Source of the DNA: SKGA01 sp051819745
Lineage (GTDB): Archaea > Nanobdellota > Nanobdellia > Woesearchaeales > SKGA01
Assembly: GCA_051819745.1 (NCBI GenBank)
Contig: JBNJGO010000010.1
Span: 1 to 26,971 of the forward strand
Length of the DNA: 26,971 bases
Direction: 5' to 3'
The first letter of the stretch is position 1; each line of letters starts with the position of its first letter. The notes below the pieces were generated by a model. It did not search any database. It saw only the letters and a list, made by a program, of their open reading frames with translations, and had not been told where the DNA came from. Positions 22,800 to 26,971 of this stretch are shown piece after piece. The translations under genes and the position numbers were made by a program.

Positions 22800-24277
22800 T
22801 AGCGCCACCTTCCACTGCATTAAGTTTTTCAGAGAGTTTATCGATATTAACGTTTTCAAATATTGGTTTTACATCATCGCGCTGTGAAAGTAATTCTTTG
22901 AACTGTTGAGGATTTGATTTGAGAAGTTCTTTTGCCTTTGGCTTCTTTTCAAAATATGAGAAAACAAGATCTCGTTGCTTGTAAGGATCGGTTCCCAAAA
23001 ATACTTCTGGACGCGAAGACGATTGAGAAGATTGAGGATTGTTACCTGTGTTCGGGGTCCTGTGTTCTGTGGTGCGGGGTGCAGGCTGAGGGGTTCTGGG
23101 TGCTGTGGTCTGGGTTCTGCTTTTCGGGGTGCTGTGGTCTGGGTTCTGCTTTTCGGGGTGCTGTGGTCTGGGTTCTGTGTTCTGCTGTGCGGGGTGTTGT
23201 GTTTTTGGGTNNNNNNNNNNNNNNNNNNNNNNNNNNNNNNNNNNNNNNNNNNNNNNNNNNNNNNNNNNNNNNNNNNNNNNNNNNNNNNNNNNNNNNNNNN
23301 NNNNNNNNNNGGGTTCTGCTTTTCGGGGTGCTGTGGTCTGGGTTCTGCTTTTCGGGGTGCTGTGGTCTGGGTTCTGTGTTCTGCTGTGCGGGGTGTTGTG
23401 TTTTTGGGTTTGCGAACTGTTTTTTGTGTTCTTGTGAGTTTGGGTTGGCATTCTGTTGTTCTGTGTTTTGTTGTTCTGTGGTCTGTGCGTTGGGGGCAGG
23501 AGTGTTTTGTTGTTGAGGAGTTGTTTTGGAAACCATTGTTTGAAGGCTTTTTGAAAGGGCATCAATATCAACACCAGAAAATAATTCAGATAATTCTTGA
23601 TTAGATTCAACTGCCTTCTTGAAACTTTCAACATCATTGATCAATAAATTACGAACATCTTCTTTCTCTTCAAGTATTTGACCGATTTTTTCTCTTTTTT
23701 CATCAAGCTGTTCTTTAGTCAATTGAGGTTGTTGTCCTTGAGAAGCTCCTTGCTGTCCTTGACCTCCAACCATTCCTTCTCGCTTGAGATGATTTGCCAT
23801 CATCTGGGTCATATTCTGCTTTAATGAAGGAAGAAGTTCTTTTTGCTCACTAAGAAGAGAATCATCGCCTGTAATATCAAGTTGTGATAATGAATCGCCT
23901 TCATTTCGAGGAATAAGATGGAATAAAAAATGAGGTGATTGCTGTCCTGCAACCGCGCCATTAGCTATAAAAAGACTCACTCCCTGACAAGCAATAGCCT
24001 TTTTCAAACCTTCAGCAATAACTTTAGTCCGCCGAAACACATGCTTGAATATTTCTGGAGGAAGAAGTGGCAGAATAGGATAATGCTCTTTAGGTAAGAC
24101 GAGAAGATGTCCTTTTACAGCTGGATTGATATCTAAAATAACAACCATATGGTCGTCTTCATACACTTTCTGTGCAGGAATCTCTCCTTTAATTATCTTG
24201 CAGAAAGGACAATTCTGTTTTTGAAGCTCTGCAATCTCTTCAGGCGACATGTTTTTGAGTTCTTCTTCAGTTGGCAC
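22792..24277 (-). CDS. HIT-domain protein with repeat linker and duplicated helical domain, interrupted by the N gap
   Basis: The start is GTG 24277 behind GGTGAT. Residues 22-130 are a HIT domain (CPFCKIIKGEIPAQKVYEDD, GHLLVLPKEH, SPHFLFHLIPR). The motif reads H116-F-L118-F-H120, so the central catalytic His is Leu. Residues about 185-247 are a helical domain (LLINDVESFKK, FSGVDIDALSKSL). A Gln/Pro/Thr linker encoded by a 29-bp minisatellite follows and runs into 100 N. Beyond the gap a second copy of the helical domain appears (LLKSNPQQFKE, FENVNIDKLSEKL), ending at 22792. As written, the two halves are in different frames. Deleting the N run plus one of the identical 99-bp flanks joins them into 428 codons. 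The product is cytoplasmic, and the substrate, if any, is unknown. Confidence 0.8.
23062..23409 (-). repeat. 29-bp minisatellite encoding a Pro/Gln/Thr linker
   Basis: Exact 29-bp units occur at 23103-23131 and 23132-23160, and again after the gap (23331-23359, with a 20-bp partial at 23311-23330). A variant of about 36 bp plus tail lies at 23161-23210 and 23360-23409. Diverged copies extend toward 23062. Because 29 is not a multiple of 3, successive units are read in different frames (HPEKQNPDHS, then TPKSRTQTTA). All three frames are free of stops. The strand is G/T-rich, in sharp contrast to the AT-rich surroundings. Confidence 0.85.
23211..23310. other. Assembly gap of 100 N
   Basis: Exactly 100 N, the conventional length for a gap of unknown size. 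The 99 bp before it (23112-23210) and the 99 bp after it (23311-23409) are identical, as expected when two contigs sharing a k-mer-sized overlap are scaffolded without being merged. Confidence 0.95.
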
Positions 24278-24575
24278 GAAATCACCGATAATACTACTGT
24301 TTATTTGCTGTATTCACGTAATAAGTATTTCAAAGGAATCACTCTTTTTAAAAGTTTCCAAGAGGACACTTTTTAAAGGATATCTTCTTTGTTTTAATTT
24401 TATTATTCATTTTTTATTTTTTATTTTTCGTTTCTTTTTATTTTTCGTTTCATATAACGCATACTTATTTTAATATTTAACATATACTTGTTTTCACACC
24501 ATACACATTTATAAATCAGGTTTTCCTACTCGTATCAATGCACTGCTTGACATTAAAAAATAATGAGTGATATTC
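24278..24575. promoter_or_regulatory. Divergent promoter region, HIT gene / seryl-tRNA synthetase
   Basis: For the HIT gene (minus strand) a TATA-like TTTTAAAAA lies near 24345-24353, and a palindromic GTATTCACGTAATAA at 24310-24324 lies near the expected transcription start. For the synthetase (plus strand) ATTTATAAAT lies at about 24507-24516, predicting a start near 24537. Between them 24390-24460 is almost pure T with few other bases, including an exact 17-bp tandem duplication at 24418-24434 and 24435-24451. No gene is visible in the spacer. Confidence 0.45.
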
Positions 24576-25877
24576 ATGATTGATATACAATTAGTACGAG
24601 AACAACCCGACCTTGTCGAAGAAAACATGAAGAAAAAAAATCAAGAAAATAAACTTCATATTATCAGAGAATTGCGTGATGTGGACGAAAGATGGCGCTC
24701 ACTAAAACAACAAGTCGATTCCTTACGACACGAACGGAATACATTATCAAAACAAATCAACAAAGTAAAAAAAGAAATGAAAACATCGCCTGAAAAAAAA
24801 GACGAATTTCAAGAACTTATCGCTAAAGCAAAATCTATTCCTGAACAAATAAAAGAAAATGAACAACACGTTGACACGTTACGAAATCAATTGTTTGAAC
24901 TACAACAACAAATTCCAAATATAATGCATGAAAGCGTTCCACTGGGCGCTGATGACTCAGAAAATGTAGAGCGAAAACGATTCGGAGAACCTCCAACATT
25001 TGATTTTCCTGTTAAACCACATCAAGAAATAGCGACTGATCTTGCAGGAGCGGATTTTGAAAGCTCGAGCGAAACAACGGGTTCGGGATTTTACTATCTA
25101 GAAGGTGACGTTGCTCTTCTCAACCAAGCACTCATCCAATATTCTATTCAACGAATGGTCGAAGAAGGATTTCTCTACGTGGAAACTCCCTTGATGGTCA
25201 ACGAAAATGTTATTTCAAAAGTTACAGACCTTCACGATAGAGAACACATGGTCTACAAAATAGAAGATGAGGATTTGTATCTGATAGGAACGAGTGAACA
25301 CTCTCTTATAGGACGATATATTAACTCCTTTGTCGACGAACAAAAACTACCTCTCAAACAAACAAGCTATTCGATGTGCTTTCGAAAAGAAAAAGGAAGT
25401 CACGGGCTGGACGAAAGAGGTCTTTTCAGAACACACCAATTCAACAAAATAGAGATGGTTGTCATCTGCAAACCTGAAGAAAGCATGGAATTCTTTGAAA
25501 AAATGAAATCCATAACAATATCAATCTTTCGAGAATTAGAATTACCTATACGAGATCTTGCTATTTGTTCAGGAGACCTTGGAGACCTAAAACACATACA
25601 AAACGATATAGAAGTATGGTCTCCACGACGAGAAGAATATGTCGAAGTAGGGAGTTGTTCGAATCTTACTGACGCGCAATCACAACAATTAGGCATCAGG
25701 ATAAAAACTCCTCAAGGAACTTATTATCCTCACACGCTCAACAATACTGCAATTGCAACCTCGCGAGCGTTAGTAGCAATACTTGAAAATTTCCAACAAG
25801 AAGATGGTTCTGTGATTGTGCCAAAAGCTCTCAGACCATACATGGGTGGAACTTCTATCTTAAAGCCTAAAAAATAA
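24576..25877 (+). CDS. serS: Seryl-tRNA synthetase
   Basis: A class II synthetase charging tRNA-Ser with serine. The 433-residue protein has the normal length and order. The N-terminal antiparallel coiled-coil arm (residues about 28-100) grips the long variable arm of tRNA-Ser. The catalytic domain follows, with the TSEHSLIG serine-site region, motif 2 FRKEKGSHGLDERGLFRTHQ, and motif 3 from EVGSCSNLTDAQSQQLGIR to HTLNNTAIATSRALVAILEN. It is the common bacterial/eukaryotic type, not the rare methanogen type. ATG 24576 is preferred to a GTG at 24567, because MIDIQLVREQPDLV is the family's usual N-terminus and GAGTGAT sits just before it. It is monocistronic here. Confidence 0.97.
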   Translation: MIDIQLVREQPDLVEENMKKKNQENKLHIIRELRDVDERWRSLKQQVDSLRHERNTLSKQINKVKKEMKTSPEKKDEFQELIAKAKSIPEQIKENEQHVDTLRNQLFELQQQIPNIMHESVPLGADDSENVERKRFGEPPTFDFPVKPHQEIATDLAGADFESSSETTGSGFYYLEGDVALLNQALIQYSIQRMVEEGFLYVETPLMVNENVISKVTDLHDREHMVYKIEDEDLYLIGTSEHSLIGRYINSFVDEQKLPLKQTSYSMCFRKEKGSHGLDERGLFRTHQFNKIEMVVICKPEESMEFFEKMKSITISIFRELELPIRDLAICSGDLGDLKHIQNDIEVWSPRREEYVEVGSCSNLTDAQSQQLGIRIKTPQGTYYPHTLNNTAIATSRALVAILENFQQEDGSVIVPKALRPYMGGTSILKPKK

Positions 25878-25902
25878 TGATCGTGTGCTTTGAGATATAT
25901 AA

Positions 25903-26286
25903 TCACACCAGATTATTAGTGCTAGGAGCGATATACCGTTGAACATCATTCTTACCACAATAAGGGCATACGGAAACGACAAAATCAGCGTTTCTCACAA
26001 ACCGATATCCGCACTCATTACAAATATACTCTTTTTTAGAAAGAATAGTATCGGGGATTTTTTTATCAGGAGTATCAACGTTTTCTTGTTTCGAAACATC
26101 TTCTCTAACAGGTTGTTTAGTAGAAGAGGATTTTCTGCCAAAAATCTTTTTATACTTCGGTTCCTTAGAAGAAACCTTATTCTCATAACAACTTGCACAA
26201 AGATGTTTACCATCAGGTAATGTCTTTATGTCATTCACATCGATTTTCTTACTGCATTTTGAACATCTTGGCGCTAAATCAATCAT
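25903..26286 (-). CDS. Double zinc-ribbon protein
   Basis: A 127-residue protein with two four-cysteine zinc sites joined by a basic disordered linker. The N-terminal site is C8-x2-C11 with C30-x2-C33 (CSKC and CASC, LIM/treble-clef-like spacing). The C-terminal site is C89-x2-C92 with C107-x2-C110 (CNEC and CPYC, rubredoxin/zinc-ribbon spacing). Such proteins in archaea often touch RNA, the ribosome or transcription machinery, but nothing here tells which. The ATG has GGTGAAATA directly upstream. A minus-strand TATA-like ATTTATAAAG near 26338-26347 is followed by an 11-bp palindrome, CTACT-T-AGTAG, at 26305-26315, close to the expected transcription start. Confidence 0.8.
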   Translation of the reverse strand: MIDLAPRCSKCSKKIDVNDIKTLPDGKHLCASCYENKVSSKEPKYKKIFGRKSSSTKQPVREDVSKQENVDTPDKKIPDTILSKKEYICNECGYRFVRNADFVVSVCPYCGKNDVQRYIAPSTNNLV

Positions 26287-26381
26287 TATTTCACCCTATG
26301 TACTACTTAGTAGCTTGAAAAAAATTAGTTTCCAAACTTTATAAATCTTTGCTGTATAGTCAATAACCACTACCTTCCCGA

Positions 26382-26729
26382 CTACTTATCCTCGGACGAG
26401 CTTTTATCTTCTGACGAGGTTTTTTCTTCAACATCCTCTTTTTCGTCTTGTGAAGCGACATTCTTAGTCTCTTGACGTAATTCTTCAAGACGCTCCTTTT
26501 CCTCAGAAGTCAACTCTTCTTTTTCCTCAAGAGCATGTAATTCGGTTAACGCTTCTTGAGTATCCTCTTGCAATTCTGCAGTTGTTTCCAACTCTTCTTG
26601 ATGTTTAGCGATAGCTTTATTATAAAAGGCAACGCCTTTTTTACTTTTACCGCATCGCTTGCAAAGACCAGCAAAATTAACTAACCGTCGCTGTCCACAA
26701 ATATTACAAATACTCAATTCTTTAGCCAT
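26382..26729 (-). CDS. Zinc-ribbon protein with acidic coiled-coil tail
   Basis: A 115-residue protein. Residues 8-26 form a compact four-cysteine site (C8-x2-C11, C23-x2-C26; CNICGQRR and CKRCG). A charged helix (about 35-95) rich in Glu/Leu heptads follows, then a low-complexity acidic Ser/Glu/Asp tail. The basic head and acidic tail suggest a nucleic-acid- or ribosome-associated small protein, but I do not recognise a named family. The ATG at 26729 has GGTGACAT upstream with good spacing. It lies 95 bp upstream of the other zinc-ribbon gene on the same strand; that gap contains its own promoter-like box for the second gene. Confidence 0.75.
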   Translation of the reverse strand: MAKELSICNICGQRRLVNFAGLCKRCGKSKKGVAFYNKAIAKHQEELETTAELQEDTQEALTELHALEEKEELTSEEKERLEELRQETKNVASQDEKEDVEEKTSSEDKSSSEDK

Positions 26730-26840
26730 AGTATGTCACCATTATCATAGATTAAATGTTTCTATAAACTATATTTCGATATAGGTGTTTAAAAATATTT
26801 GTTTTTTCAAACATATAATAAAGAGCGTGTTTCACACAAA

Positions 26841-26878
26841 CCTTTTTAAATAAGATATAGTTTCTTGGTCTATAATAC
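26841..26878 (+). promoter_or_regulatory. Candidate tRNA promoter
   Basis: TTTTTAAATAAG (26843-26854) and CTATAATAC (26870-26878) are TATA-like. The second lies about 36 bp before the tRNA 5' end, leaving a leader of about 11 nt for RNase P removal; the first leaves a longer one. Confidence 0.45.
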
Positions 26879-26909
26879 GACTGCAATCAAATGATTTCAT
26901 CATAATCCC

Positions 26910-26971
26910 AGCGGGGTGGAGCAGTCAGGAGTGCTCGCAGGGCTCATAAGCCCGCGAGCAGGACGATTATA
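26910..26971 (+). tRNA. Initiator tRNA-Met (CAU), 5' part, probably interrupted by an intron
   Basis: From A26910 the sequence follows archaeal initiator tRNA: acceptor strand AGCGGGG, TG, D stem GAGC paired with GCTC around a loop with AGTCAGGAGT, and an anticodon 5' stem ending in the initiator-type GGG. The loop is CTCATAA with anticodon CAT. After the loop the expected CCC 3' stem half does not follow directly. The next bases are GCCCGCGAGCAGGAC, which give two mismatches in the stem. No T-arm (GGTTC-A) appears before the window ends. An intron at or just after position 37 explains both, but its end and the second exon lie outside the window. Confidence 0.78.

Noticed and set aside
23062..23409. 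29-bp direct repeats as a CRISPR array
   Set aside because: The repeat length is CRISPR-like, but the units are directly adjacent without unique spacers, they translate in frame with the surrounding gene, and no cas gene is in the window.
23103..23409. G-quadruplex-forming element
   Set aside because: There are recurrent GGG and GGGG runs, but loops of about 10-14 nt make a stable quadruplex doubtful. Repeat structure and coding role are better supported.
23042..23604. Cys/Gly-rich plus-strand ORFs across the minisatellite
   Set aside because: They are the complement of the open-in-all-frames repeat, run through the N gap, and have no ribosome site or family resemblance.
1..26971. Insertion sequences or prophage
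   Set aside because: No transposase, integrase, terminal inverted repeats or phage structural genes were seen.

Overview
The window looks like part of an AT-rich archaeal genome, most likely a DPANN lineage of the Woesearchaeota/Pacearchaeota kind, and probably a metagenome-assembled contig because it carries a 100-N gap. The archaeal evidence is aIF5A with a hypusination motif, ribosomal protein L40e, a prepilin peptidase of the GxGD type, TTTATATA-like promoter boxes with very short leaders, GGTG/GGAG ribosome sites, and the 5' part of an archaeal initiator tRNA at the right edge. The phylum is an inference from gene content and was not tested by phylogeny.

Layout. 1-63: end of an upstream gene. 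287-4029: single-chain pyruvate:ferredoxin oxidoreductase followed 2 bp later by a 2[4Fe-4S] ferredoxin. 4223-9994: tightly packed glycogen operon (GT4 glycosyltransferase, a GH57 amylase-like protein that has lost its catalytic centre, GT3 glycogen synthase, GH133 debranching enzyme). 10083-10667 (minus): aIF5A and L40e. 11002-12243: AbrB-like regulator with a leaderless-looking promoter, a small Cys/His protein and an unknown helical protein. 12230-14446 (minus): a UvrD-type helicase carrying RecQ-style RQC and HRDC domains. 14707-18148: membrane-anchored transglutaminase-like protein, a small candidate gene on the minus strand, and a prepilin peptidase.

18168-22165 (minus) is the least familiar block. 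It is a four-gene operon, very rich in Lys, Asn and A/T, encoding a cytoplasmic coiled-coil protein, a stand-alone AAA+ ATPase, a single-pass membrane protein, and an exported protein whose C-terminal half looks like a beta-barrel ending in Phe. I know no described system with this composition. It is the best candidate here for an undescribed envelope-spanning machine.

22281-24277 (minus) encodes two translationally coupled HIT-fold proteins, both lacking the catalytic histidine. The first gene is interrupted by the N gap inside a 29-bp minisatellite. The 99 bp on either side of the gap are identical. Removing the gap plus one copy joins the two halves into a single 428-codon reading frame, so the gap is probably an assembly artefact. 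The right edge has seryl-tRNA synthetase (plus strand), two small zinc-ribbon proteins (minus strand) and the start of an initiator tRNA gene that seems to contain an intron.

Together the metabolic genes fit a fermentative cell that stores glycogen and oxidises pyruvate to acetyl-CoA with ferredoxin as electron acceptor. The second half of the window holds surface/envelope genes and unusual pseudoenzymes.
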